Shown here: piece after piece, positions 16,966-25,204 of the stretch
How positions within the stretch are numbered: position 1 is the stretch's first letter
Layout: each line of letters begins with the position of its first letter
NCBI GenBank assembly: GCA_965660325.1
Contig: CBFHZL010000009.1
Location: 1 to 42,161 of the forward strand
From: Acidiluteibacter sp965660325
GTDB taxonomy: Bacteria; Bacteroidota; Bacteroidia; Flavobacteriales_E; Vicingaceae
Direction of reading: 5' to 3'
Length of the DNA: 42,161 bases
The notes under the pieces: generated by a model
Told to the model about the DNA's origin: nothing
Database searches by the model: none
Seen by the model: the letters and a program-made list of their open reading frames with translations, nothing else
Program-made: the position numbers and the translations under genes

Positions 16966-17556
16966 TTATCGATTTTCGAGCTTTTTCATCTCTTCTTCAA
17001 ATGTATCTTTGAATTTTTCATAGTCATAATCTACTTTAAGCATATCGTCTTTTGCCAATCGCTCATTCATCTTTCCAACCATTTCGTCTCCAGACAACTC
17101 TATTGCAATGTATGTTTTGTAATTACCACTTGCTGTTTTAGTTACTTTCTCACAAATCGTTTTTGTACCGATTAATTCTTGATTAATTACTTCTCTAGTT
17201 AACCCTTCAAAACGCTCAGATAATTCCTCAACATTATTTACTTCTCTAGAGTTTACATAGTTGTCAATTGTTCCTTTTATTGTGGTTTGAATAGCAGACG
17301 CCAAATCAGCTTTTGCATTACTCATCGCCTTTTTCTTAGAAGTCGATTGGTCCATGCTTTCTCCAACAGAGTTTGCTCTAAAGTATTTGTTATTGCTAAA
17401 GTAATCATCACCTGAGCAATAAACATTTACTAATACTTCGTCGGCAGGGCGCTCTCGCTCTGCTACTTTCTTTTTACTTTTACAAGATGTTATTCCTGCA
17501 ACTAAAGTTAATGCCGTAATCGCCATTATACCCGCCTTTTTTAATTCCACTTTCAT
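16966..17556 (-). CDS. LPP20-like lipoprotein
   Basis: A 196-residue lipoprotein. The signal peptide ends in the lipobox ITSC, with the lipidated Cys25, followed by a Lys-rich stretch. The mature part contains a segment (about 70-170) like the LPP20 family: KKKAMSNAKADLASAIQTT, then a Tyr/Asn region and YKTYIAIELSGDE. The C terminus is a charged helix. LPP20-type proteins include FlgP and Helicobacter Lpp20 and sit at the outer membrane. Here it is last in a run of three lipoprotein genes, 65 bases after an LPP20-like protein and downstream of a CsgG-like one. The exact function is unknown. Confidence 0.75.
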   Translation of the reverse strand: MKVELKKAGIMAITALTLVAGITSCKSKKKVAERERPADEVLVNVYCSGDDYFSNNKYFRANSVGESMDQSTSKKKAMSNAKADLASAIQTTIKGTIDNYVNSREVNNVEELSERFEGLTREVINQELIGTKTICEKVTKTASGNYKTYIAIELSGDEMVGKMNERLAKDDMLKVDYDYEKFKDTFEEEMKKLENR

Positions 17557-17621
17557 TTTATATAGATTTTAATCGTTTATATGTTCTTTTCAGAAACTGT
17601 GCCAAAGTTGTAAGATAATTC

Positions 17622-18992
17622 TTAGAAATCCAAAATGGAAGACTTAATTTTCTGCATTCCAACTCTTTTCAATTGACCCTCAGCCTTTTCATATGCTTTT
17701 ACTGATGCTCTTTCTTTATCCAAAGAAACTCCTTTTACTGGACCTTCTTCAAGCGAAAGCACTGTTTTCTTATTATTACGTTCAGTAAGCACAATGGAAT
17801 AAGTTAACCCTACTGCTATAAAATCATTGGACTGGCTTTGAAACTGCGTGTCTGACACCAGAGAAAGGATCAAATCAGCCTTATTTACACGATCCACAAT
17901 CACCACTCCTTCCTTGGCTAATTCGCTTACCACAACACTTTTAAGCACCTCTCTATTCGAATTACTCCCTAAGGATTTCTCCTGGCTAGAAACATATAAT
18001 TTAGGAGCAATTACTGATAAATCCAGCGAATATCTTGGAGGAATAAGCTTAGCGACCTTGTACTTTAAAAATGCAGCATCTTCTCGTGAACCAATTAATG
18101 CATTCATATCTAAAGCTAGGCTATGAGTCGATTTTTTGGGCTGCAATGACTTCACCTTGGCATGCACATCTAAGACCCCTTTTTCATTTGAAAAAATAGT
18201 TTGATTAACTGCTCCATATTGTGTGAAATAACTATGCTTCATTGGTAACCCTTGTAACATTTTCCCGGCATAATCTACCTCTAGAGGTAGATGTGTCTCA
18301 AATCGATTAGAGAATGAGAGTTGAGGCAGAACGTTAGGACCTTTGAAAGAAATCTGCGAAAACAGTTGCTGCAAATTGATGTATATTAAATTATCTAAAA
18401 AAGTTAGCGAACCATTATAAGCCACCTCAATGGAGCTTGCAGGATATGCTTGAATAGCTGCAAATGCATCAAAATACTTTTGTATGGCCACTTTCACCTC
18501 TCCGTTTTCTTGGTATTCTTTAGCCCGCTCTAGATATTCTAAACTTGAATTCTTCGCCTTCAATCGCTTTTCCTCTACACGCCTCAAATAATCTGCTTTA
18601 GAGAGTTTGTAGTAGACCCAATATTCTTCCTCATTCTGCCAAGACCCAACTAGCTCATACCCTTCGATATCAGCAGCAGCAGATGTCGTTATTGTAGATC
18701 TAAAATCTTCATTCATCACCCCGTTTCGTTCCACTTGATAATACACTGTATTTGACTCTAAATTCACCTTTATCTCTGAAGCCAAATCGCTCAATGCATT
18801 ACTCTTAGCCGATTCAATAAAATTTTCTCCTGGACGTTTTTGGGCAACACCAATACCGATATAGTCAATTGAATTTAAAGGCCTATTCTCCACCCAATAT
18901 GGCTTAGGTTTGATCGGTTCTTTTTGCACAATTTCGTTTGTTTTGCATGCAAACAAAAGCAGCACACTAAACATTCCTATTAATAGTCTCAT
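17622..18992 (-). CDS. LPP20-like lipoprotein with extended C-terminal region
   Basis: A 456-residue lipoprotein with lipobox LFAC (Cys16). Residues about 28-145 resemble the LPP20 family (KPYWVENRPLNSIDYIGIG, then SAKSNALSDLASEIKV), like the smaller protein downstream. The middle (about 150-340) is of no known family. The last 120 residues (NREVLKSVVVSELAKEGVVIVDRVNKADLIL region) look like a CsgG/FlgT-type fold, but weakly. The start ATG overlaps the stop of the CsgG-like gene by four bases (ATGA), so the two are translationally coupled and their products probably associate. It may be an outer-membrane-associated subunit of a shared assembly. Confidence 0.75.
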   Translation of the reverse strand: MRLLIGMFSVLLLFACKTNEIVQKEPIKPKPYWVENRPLNSIDYIGIGVAQKRPGENFIESAKSNALSDLASEIKVNLESNTVYYQVERNGVMNEDFRSTITTSAAADIEGYELVGSWQNEEEYWVYYKLSKADYLRRVEEKRLKAKNSSLEYLERAKEYQENGEVKVAIQKYFDAFAAIQAYPASSIEVAYNGSLTFLDNLIYINLQQLFSQISFKGPNVLPQLSFSNRFETHLPLEVDYAGKMLQGLPMKHSYFTQYGAVNQTIFSNEKGVLDVHAKVKSLQPKKSTHSLALDMNALIGSREDAAFLKYKVAKLIPPRYSLDLSVIAPKLYVSSQEKSLGSNSNREVLKSVVVSELAKEGVVIVDRVNKADLILSLVSDTQFQSQSNDFIAVGLTYSIVLTERNNKKTVLSLEEGPVKGVSLDKERASVKAYEKAEGQLKRVGMQKIKSSILDF

Positions 18993-20368
18993 TTGCTTAT
19001 GTAACTGTTTACAGTCCGAATAATATCATCTGAAAAATAATTGGTCGAACTGTCCAACAACTCATCCATTAATTCTGTAGTAGCTTTTACTTCTCGTTTA
19101 GCGGAAAGCAACCCATCAAGCCTTCTTTTTTCATTTTTATTCAGAGAAACAGTACCCTTTGATTCAGGGTATAGATACCTTGGGTCTCCCTCATATATAG
19201 CAAAATGCATAGCATCCGTATTGGTCCGATCGAATACTCTAGAAAAAATAATTTCTCCGGTTTCTAAAGAAGTAACTTGCAGCTGATACGCCAGCTTTAC
19301 CTCGTTCATTTGGTAATATTCTTTGTAGCCTACTTTTTTATACTTGGTAACTAACTCATCTTTCTGGGTAGCCTTATTAAAACGCTTCACCGAATAAGCT
19401 TGAAAACCCTCTCTTGCATACGTCCTTGTTCTGCCAGTAGTAAGTGTGCGTTCAATGATTTTTCCTGACAATACTGCCTTAGAACCAAGTAACTCACCTA
19501 CTGATGCGGCAGTATTTTCATCAATTGCACCTGATAAGTTCAACCGCTGCTGTTCCAGAATACTTTCCATATTTTCCCGATCAATAATCTTAATGAACGG
19601 ATTGTTATTTTGCGTCAAATTTGTCAGTAAAGAAGCCTGAATTTTATGCCCTAACACATCATCTCCTGTCGTGTTACCGATCCCTACAATAGCAATGGTA
19701 AAGATTCCAAGTTCTAAACATTCTGACTGCAGTGCTTTAGCATCTTTGTAGTCTGGCGTTTGCTTTACAACATTATCTAACAAATTATATGCTTTCACAT
19801 AACGCTCCTCTGCGTATGCGTCTACAGCTTTTTGATAATATGGCTCAACGTATGCAATTTCTTTTAGACGATCTACATCTTTATAATCCGGATCTAATGA
19901 CTTCACCTCTTTAAATATATTTTCGGCTTCAGCATAAGAAGACTCACCCATTCGCATTTTTCCTTCATTATAAAGTTCCTCCAAATAAGCATCTTTTACC
20001 ATTTCAAAGTCCTTTTTCATATAAGAAGGCTGCTCCACTCCAATATTATAAGAAGACAGCACGTCAGCATATGCTTGGGCATCTAAATAAGCATAAACAG
20101 CTTTCTTCTTTTCTCCTGTGGCTTTTGCGGTAAAAAATCGATCCAAATGATCTTGAAAAACTTTTTCTCCATTTTTCTTCAAACCAATACGCGCTTCAAT
20201 GTTATTGGGATCTCTTCTTAAAGACTCCAAGTAATTTTTTGCTGCATCGGTGTACATCCCGGCAGACTCAAACTGCATAGCTTGCTTGGCGTACTTTTTA
20301 GTGCCGGTGCAGCTTTGCAGCAATACCAACGAAAATACTAAAAGGGAAAATAGACTATTTTTAAGCAT
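18989..20368 (-). CDS. CsgG-family lipoprotein with N-terminal TPR-like repeats
   Basis: A 459-residue lipoprotein with lipobox LQSC (Cys20). Residues about 25-220 hold TPR-like helical repeats (AGMYTDAAKNYLESLRRDPNN, YAEAENIFKEVKSLDPDY, YVKAYNLLDNVVKQTPDY). Residues about 223-400 match the CsgG/LpoB-type fold: IAIVGIGNTTGDD, IIDRENMESILEQQRLNLSG and GELLGSKAVLSGKI. CsgG forms an outer-membrane secretion pore for curli; LpoB activates penicillin-binding proteins; related folds occur in flagellar FlgT. No curli genes are nearby, so a curli pore is not implied. It is first in the lipoprotein operon and overlaps the next gene by four bases. Confidence 0.82.
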   Translation of the reverse strand: MLKNSLFSLLVFSLVLLQSCTGTKKYAKQAMQFESAGMYTDAAKNYLESLRRDPNNIEARIGLKKNGEKVFQDHLDRFFTAKATGEKKKAVYAYLDAQAYADVLSSYNIGVEQPSYMKKDFEMVKDAYLEELYNEGKMRMGESSYAEAENIFKEVKSLDPDYKDVDRLKEIAYVEPYYQKAVDAYAEERYVKAYNLLDNVVKQTPDYKDAKALQSECLELGIFTIAIVGIGNTTGDDVLGHKIQASLLTNLTQNNNPFIKIIDRENMESILEQQRLNLSGAIDENTAASVGELLGSKAVLSGKIIERTLTTGRTRTYAREGFQAYSVKRFNKATQKDELVTKYKKVGYKEYYQMNEVKLAYQLQVTSLETGEIIFSRVFDRTNTDAMHFAIYEGDPRYLYPESKGTVSLNKNEKRRLDGLLSAKREVKATTELMDELLDSSTNYFSDDIIRTVNSYISK

Positions 20369-20457
20369 CGTATGAATTCAATTTAACCACAATAATATAA
20401 AAATTGTGCCAAGCATTCTAGTTTAGAAATTTGACTCAAATATGAGTACATTTAAAA

Positions 20458-21471
20458 ATGCAGATAAAGGTACTATTTACATCATGGATTATCCTACTTT
20501 TTTCGAATGGTTGCAGTCAAATAGGTTCCGTAAACAGGCATAATGGAATCAGCTTTGTAGCTCCTGCGAATAAAATAGACCAACAGCCGTTTACTATTTT
20601 AAAGGAAAACACCAATAGCAATTCTGTAGCCATCATCCCTTACGCATTTAGCCGAGGCTCCGAGAACCCCGCAGTAATCTATAACAATGAAAACCAATGG
20701 TGGGGCGAACAATCAACCGGAGTAACAGAAACCATTCGATTAGCACACCAAACTGGGATCAAAGTGCTATTGAAACCTCAGCTTTGGATAAAAGGCGGAC
20801 TTTACACTGGCCACTTTGAGCCAATAACTGAAGAAAATTGGAACATATTCGAATCCAGCTACTTTAGCTACATCATTGAGTTTGCCAAAATTGCAGAAAA
20901 AACACAAGTCGCTGCCTTCTGCATAGGCACTGAATTGGGCAAATTCACTGAAAAACGTCCAGCATTCTGGTTTGCTCTAATTGATTCTGTAAAGCAGTAC
21001 TACCACGGCCCGCTTACCTATGCCTCCAATTGGGATGATTATGCTGCTATACCATTTTGGTATGAACTAGACCTAATAGGCGTGGATGCTTATTTCCCTG
21101 TATCTAACGAACGCCAACCAAACAAAACTAAGGTAATCGCAAAGCTTGATTCAATTAATAAGACCTTAAAAGCCTTCTCATCTGACTACCAAAAATCGGT
21201 ACTATTTACAGAGTATGGATATAGGAGTGTGGATTACAGCTTAGATAAACCTTGGGAGTCTTACACAAAAGGAGCGGCGAACATGGAAATTCAAAAGATA
21301 GCCTTGGAGGCATTCTATGAAGTATTCTGGCAAGAAGATTATATTGCAGGCGGCTACCTTTGGAAATGGTTTAGTAACAATAAAAAAGCCGGAGGATTGA
21401 AAGATATTGGATATACCCCACAAAACAAACCGGCTATTAATGTTATTAAAAAGTGGTATTCTAGAAATTAA
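20458..21471 (+). CDS. GH113-like glycoside hydrolase, probable lipoprotein
   Basis: A 337-residue TIM-barrel glycosidase of the GH113/GTA type. The two catalytic acids can be placed as Glu159 in CIGTELGKF (acid/base) and Glu252 in LFTEYGYRS (nucleophile), at the expected ends of strands 4 and 7. GH113 members characterised elsewhere are beta-mannanases. The N terminus is a hydrophobic signal sequence with Cys19 in FSNGCS, a somewhat imperfect lipobox, so cell-surface or periplasmic lipoprotein is likely but not certain. There is no SusC/SusD pair or other carbohydrate gene nearby, so it is not part of a classical polysaccharide utilisation locus. Its stop overlaps the convergent PNP gene by four bases. 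Confidence 0.82.
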   Translation: MQIKVLFTSWIILLFSNGCSQIGSVNRHNGISFVAPANKIDQQPFTILKENTNSNSVAIIPYAFSRGSENPAVIYNNENQWWGEQSTGVTETIRLAHQTGIKVLLKPQLWIKGGLYTGHFEPITEENWNIFESSYFSYIIEFAKIAEKTQVAAFCIGTELGKFTEKRPAFWFALIDSVKQYYHGPLTYASNWDDYAAIPFWYELDLIGVDAYFPVSNERQPNKTKVIAKLDSINKTLKAFSSDYQKSVLFTEYGYRSVDYSLDKPWESYTKGAANMEIQKIALEAFYEVFWQEDYIAGGYLWKWFSNNKKAGGLKDIGYTPQNKPAINVIKKWYSRN

Positions 21472-22283
21472 CCACGTTTTATTAATTCTACATACAACTT
21501 GGTAAGGTCTTTCTCCGCTCTCCCGGCAATTTCCAAAATTTCAGCAATGGAAACTGGTTTTAAATTATCAGGATCGCACTCATCGGTCAACACAGAAATA
21601 GCGACACAAGGAAGCCCCATGTGATTAGCTACAATTACCTCAGGCACTGTAGACATTCCAACTGCATCTGTACCAATCATTCGTAAATATCGATATTCAG
21701 CCCTAGTCTCTAAATTTGGTCCTGCAACAGGTGTGTATACCCCTCTATGTAGTGTAATGTCCAAATCAGCTGCTATTGACTCCAAGCTAGCATTCATTGC
21801 TGCATCATATGGTTGACTCATATCAGGAAAACGTGGTCCTAACTCGTCCAAATTCTTTCCAGTTAATGGGTTTGCAGGTAACATGTTAATGTGGTCATCT
21901 AACAACATTAAGCTTCCTTTTTTAAACTCAGGATTCACTGTACCAGCAGCATTAGAAATAAGCAACTTTTGTATGTTCAACAACTTCATCACCCGAATAG
22001 GAAATGTAATTTGTTGCATGGTATATCCTTCGTAGTAGTGAAATCGGCCTTGCATAGCCAACACTTTCTGACCTTCTACTGTCCCGTAAATTAACTTACC
22101 GTGATGAGACTCTACCGTAGATACAGGAAAATGAGGAATATCTGCATAATCAATCTCTACAATTGTCTCAATCTTAGTTACCAAGTTGCCCAAGCCGGTA
22201 CCAAGTACGATTCCGAAGTATGGAGCATCTACTCCTTGGGTTTTAATATAATCTGCTGCTTCTTTTATTTGTTCTAATGTCAT
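21468..22283 (-). CDS. punA: Purine-nucleoside phosphorylase (trimeric PunA type)
   Basis: Cleaves purine nucleosides with phosphate to base and ribose 1-phosphate in salvage. The 271-residue protein is the trimeric class: phosphate-binding GTGLG (28-32), HHGKL around 60-64, GRFHYYEGY at 79-87 and SNAAGTVNPEF (110-120). The C-terminal AISVLTDECDPDN region includes the purine-specificity position. It is last in a probable operon after a DUF547 and a TIGR04282 gene, 47 bases after the latter. A role linked to those genes is not obvious. Confidence 0.94.
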   Translation of the reverse strand: MTLEQIKEAADYIKTQGVDAPYFGIVLGTGLGNLVTKIETIVEIDYADIPHFPVSTVESHHGKLIYGTVEGQKVLAMQGRFHYYEGYTMQQITFPIRVMKLLNIQKLLISNAAGTVNPEFKKGSLMLLDDHINMLPANPLTGKNLDELGPRFPDMSQPYDAAMNASLESIAADLDITLHRGVYTPVAGPNLETRAEYRYLRMIGTDAVGMSTVPEVIVANHMGLPCVAISVLTDECDPDNLKPVSIAEILEIAGRAEKDLTKLYVELIKRG

Positions 22284-22330
22284 GTCTTAAGCTATAATTT
22301 CAAAAAAATGTGGAGGCAAAGTTAGCATAA

Positions 22331-22954
22331 TTAACGCCTAGATTTGAGCTCCTGGATGTAAGAAGAATCAAAAGAAGATGCTTCTAAATCTGATAGCTCA
22401 TCGATGTCAATAAGCTCAGGTAATATATAGACCTTTTGGTTCAGCTGATTCAACCGTTCAATTGTTTGTTCAAAAACAGAATCAGTGCTCCACTGCATTC
22501 CTGTAAAAAGTTCTGAGTGGAGTTTTTTCATTCCCAACAGATAATAACCACCATCATTAGCAGGACCAATAACGGCATCATTATGCTGAAGTGATTTAAA
22601 AGCTGCTTCGATAATTGCGGGTGTAATGTCAAAACAATCACTTCCGATAATCACTACGGGGCTATTTCCTGCAGCTAACACCTGCTGAAATGCTTGCTTC
22701 ATTTTTTCACCTAAGTCTCCTTCTGATTGTAGGTGTTTGATAAAATCCGTAGTGCTCCATTCATCGGCATAATCAATTTGATTGGAGTAGAATAAAAAGC
22801 GTTCTGCATCTACGGCAGCCGTGACTGTTCTCGTTTTGATAAGTAATTCTTTATAAACGATTAGGGCGTTTCTATCACCAATCGATTTTGCAAGTCGAGT
22901 CTTTACTTTTCCTAATTCAGGATTTTTTATGAATGTTATTAACCCCCGTCTCAT
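22331..22954 (-). CDS. TIGR04282/DUF2064 family glycosyltransferase-like protein
   Basis: A 207-residue protein of the DUF2064/TIGR04282 family, with a nucleotidyl/glycosyltransferase A-type fold. Recognisable parts are FIKNPELGKVKTRLAKSIGD at the start, VVIIGSDCFDITPAII (90s) with the metal-binding Asp, and VIGPANDGGYYLLGM (about 130-145). The family name 'arsenosugar biosynthesis' comes from one genomic context; there are no arsenic genes here, so I would not infer that role. The start overlaps the stop of the DUF547 gene by four bases (ATGA), so the two are translationally coupled. Confidence 0.87.
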   Translation of the reverse strand: MRRGLITFIKNPELGKVKTRLAKSIGDRNALIVYKELLIKTRTVTAAVDAERFLFYSNQIDYADEWSTTDFIKHLQSEGDLGEKMKQAFQQVLAAGNSPVVIIGSDCFDITPAIIEAAFKSLQHNDAVIGPANDGGYYLLGMKKLHSELFTGMQWSTDSVFEQTIERLNQLNQKVYILPELIDIDELSDLEASSFDSSYIQELKSRR

Positions 22955-23673
22955 TGTTGATTTAAGTTCCAGTTGTAATCCATGTACATAATTTTGGGAG
23001 AAGGAACGATCTTAACTTCTGCATAGGTATTTAAAAAACCAATCACACCACCCGAAGACTCAAAATCACCCTTAAACCAATCAAATATTTTTGAGATTTT
23101 AAGCAACTTGGCTGTTACCATATTCTTGTCTGTATTCTGTACAAATTCCTTGGAAACTTTGTTTAGCTGTGTAGGTAATAATGCAGCATCGAACGGCCTA
23201 TTCAATAATTTAGGACAAGAAATAGATGCACAGTTAATAGCAAAATGAATCCTCGGCTCATCAAAATCCTTTCTCAAAATATCGTTTTCAACCTGATTGA
23301 GTGTGTACATTTTGTCGCCTATAGGAATGAATGACAAATCCCAAGGTTTTCCTTCGTTGATCGATAAAATGCTTTTTACGGGATAATGATCTACAATCAA
23401 CTTTATAGTAAACGCATTGTATACGTTGATCCAGTAACTCATCTTTTGTTTATCGCTCCAACTTGGTTTGGGCGGATGCTCACTTAGGCTATTAAGGTAC
23501 TCATTGAGCTGTGGTTTATCATTTATGAAGCCCTTATAGTTCACGAGACCATTTTCCGAAACGTGCTTTTGTAATAAACTTGCATACACTTTATGGTTTT
23601 GGGCTATACCACTGGTTAGATTCAGCATGCTAAATAGCAAAGTCATTAAAAGGTAAATAGAAAATTTTTTCAT
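22951..23673 (-). CDS. DUF547 domain exported protein
   Basis: A 240-residue exported protein with a signal peptide (about 1-24, ending SGIAQ) and a DUF547 domain. Recognisable family features are MSYWINVYNAFTIKLI (about 83-98), GKPWDLSFIPIGDKMYTLNQVENDILR and IHFAINCASISCPKL (about 141-155), the last with a His and paired cysteines that look like an active site. The family resembles papain- or transglutaminase-like folds in some predictions, but no activity is established to my knowledge. It is first in the operon with the TIGR04282 gene and PNP. Confidence 0.87.
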   Translation of the reverse strand: MKKFSIYLLMTLLFSMLNLTSGIAQNHKVYASLLQKHVSENGLVNYKGFINDKPQLNEYLNSLSEHPPKPSWSDKQKMSYWINVYNAFTIKLIVDHYPVKSILSINEGKPWDLSFIPIGDKMYTLNQVENDILRKDFDEPRIHFAINCASISCPKLLNRPFDAALLPTQLNKVSKEFVQNTDKNMVTAKLLKISKIFDWFKGDFESSGGVIGFLNTYAEVKIVPSPKIMYMDYNWNLNQQ

Positions 23674-23707
23674 GTGGAATATTGGTTTAAATTTGTCGCC
23701 TATAGTA

Positions 23708-23721
23708 TTTGCATCTGCAAA
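23708..23721. promoter_or_regulatory. Perfect palindrome upstream of the LytTR regulator gene
   Basis: TTTGCA-TC-TGCAAA is a perfect 6-2-6 inverted repeat within the 87-base divergent gap between the DUF547 and LytTR genes, 40 bases before the latter's ATG. It could be an operator. It does not look like a LytTR site, which is usually a direct repeat. A TAAATTTG box lies at 23688-23695 on the plus strand. Confidence 0.3.
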
Positions 23722-23760
23722 TTACATATTTATTTACGAGTGAAATAAACAACTAGTTTT

Positions 23761-24453
23761 ATGAACTGCCTAATTTTAGATGATGACAATGTTTCAAGGT
23801 TAGCCCTAGAGGAGTTATTAAACCAAACAGGGACAATAGAAGTAATAGCGTCTTGCGAAAAAATAACGGAGGCACTTAAAGTGATTAATAGCCAAGAGGT
23901 AGACATTATATTTCTTGACATTGAGATGCCGGAAATGAACGGCTTCGAGTTTTTAGAAACGTTGAGCGATAATCCATTTATCATTTTCATTAGCTCACGA
24001 GAAAGCTATGCCCTCAAGGCATATGAGACTTCTGCCACTGATTATTTACTCAAACCATTTACGCTAGACCGATTATTAAAAGCAATAAATAAGGTAAAGG
24101 AAGCAAAACAACAGCGATCAGTTTCCTCAGAAAATAATACAGCAAAAAATATTTTTATCAAAGCTGATTCTGCATTTGTAAAGCTTGACATAGATGCTAT
24201 TAATTGGATTGAGTCACTAGGGGATTATGTAACTATACATACCGATGATAAAAGATATGTGGTAAATATTACGATGAAAAAGGTAGAGGAGAAACTATCG
24301 TCTGCTAGTTTTTGTAGAATACACCGATCCTTTATAATAAATTTAAATAAAATTGATAAAATAGAAGAGAACATTGTCATTATTAAAAACAAAACTTTTC
24401 CAGTAAGCAGATCCAACAAAAAAGACCTGTATGAACGCATAAACCTACTTTAA
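23761..24453 (+). CDS. LytTR-family response regulator
   Basis: A 230-residue response regulator. The receiver domain (1-115) has the acidic triad Asp7-8-9, phospho-acceptor Asp53 (DIIFLDIEMPEMNGFEF), Ser/Ser in FISSRES and the conserved Lys in YLLKPF. The C-terminal LytTR DNA-binding domain (about 130-230) shows WIESLGDYVTI, CRIHRSFIINL and FPVSRSNKK. It is first of three genes (LytTR, receiver, HPt) separated by 6 and 10 bases, opposite a histidine kinase. It is the probable transcriptional output of this phosphorelay. The genes it controls are not shown by the sequence, although the nearby palindrome makes autoregulation possible. Confidence 0.93.
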   Translation: MNCLILDDDNVSRLALEELLNQTGTIEVIASCEKITEALKVINSQEVDIIFLDIEMPEMNGFEFLETLSDNPFIIFISSRESYALKAYETSATDYLLKPFTLDRLLKAINKVKEAKQQRSVSSENNTAKNIFIKADSAFVKLDIDAINWIESLGDYVTIHTDDKRYVVNITMKKVEEKLSSASFCRIHRSFIINLNKIDKIEENIVIIKNKTFPVSRSNKKDLYERINLL

Positions 24454-24459
24454 CTAAGA

Positions 24460-24864
24460 ATGGATAAACTGGACTCTATACTACTCATTGACGACGACAA
24501 TGTCACCAACTTTCTTAGTAAACATCTCATAGAAAGTCTTAATATATGCCATCATGTTTTTACGTATAAAAATGGACAAGAGGCTTTGAATCACTTCTCA
24601 GATAAAGATAGGTTTTTGAAAACTCCTGCCAGCATCATTTTTTTAGATCTCAACATGCCGGTAATGGATGGGTATGAGTTTATGGCAAATTACCAAAAAC
24701 TTCCTCAAGAATTTAAAACAGCAAAGGTCATTGCCTTAATAGCCGAGATCACAACCACACCTGCTGAGAAAATCACAAATAAGCTAGGTGCGGACGGGTA
24801 TTTAAATAAGCCAATTACTAAAGAAAAAATAGAGCATATAATAACTGAATATTTCATTAATTAA
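24460..24864 (+). CDS. Stand-alone (CheY-like) receiver-domain protein
   Basis: A 134-residue single-domain receiver without output domain. Key residues are intact: acidic pocket Asp11-12-13 (LLIDDDN), phospho-acceptor Asp63 (IIFLDLNMPVMDGYEF) and Lys in GYLNKPITKEK. The usual Thr/Ser of strand 4 appears replaced (VIALIAEI, with Ala before Glu), which may alter switching. Located between the LytTR regulator and the HPt protein, it is a natural intermediate to shuttle phosphate from the kinase to HPt. Interaction partners are inferred from position only. Confidence 0.92.
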   Translation: MDKLDSILLIDDDNVTNFLSKHLIESLNICHHVFTYKNGQEALNHFSDKDRFLKTPASIIFLDLNMPVMDGYEFMANYQKLPQEFKTAKVIALIAEITTTPAEKITNKLGADGYLNKPITKEKIEHIITEYFIN

Positions 24865-24874
24865 TTGAAAACTC

Positions 24875-25204
24875 GTGCCTGTATTAGACCTATACAACCT
24901 AAAAGAATTTGATGAAAGCTTGATCAGCAGAATACTAGAAATGTATTTAGATGACGGGCAAGAAGATATTAATCAATTACTTAAATCACTTACAACTAAA
25001 GATAAAACCACTGCTAAAAAGCGTGCGCACAAACTAATCGGATCTTCTAAAACTGTTGGTGCTATTAATGTTGCTAGCATAGCAACGACTATCGACTCGC
25101 TTCTGGCGGAAGAAAAACACATCCCTCAAAATGTTATAGATCAATTAGTTGATGCATTTAATGAAGTGAAAGATCATATCGTAAAGAATGAACTTATTGA
25201 CTAG
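24875..25204 (+). CDS. HPt domain phosphotransfer protein
   Basis: A 109-residue HPt protein whose helical bundle carries the phospho-accepting His52 in the motif AHKLIGSSKTVGA. Start is GTG at 24875, ten bases after the receiver gene; no in-frame ATG precedes the helix. HPt proteins pass phosphate between receivers, so this one probably links the stand-alone receiver to the LytTR regulator. The gene is convergent with the kinase gene, and the two stops overlap by four bases. Confidence 0.9.
   Translation: MPVLDLYNLKEFDESLISRILEMYLDDGQEDINQLLKSLTTKDKTTAKKRAHKLIGSSKTVGAINVASIATTIDSLLAEEKHIPQNVIDQLVDAFNEVKDHIVKNELID

Noticed and set aside
18989..20368. CsgG-like protein as a curli secretion pore
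   Set aside because: No curli subunit, CsgE or CsgF genes are nearby, and the long TPR-like N terminus is not a CsgG feature.
22331..22954. Arsenosugar biosynthesis role for the TIGR04282 protein
   Set aside because: The name derives from a different gene context; no arsenic genes are present in the window.
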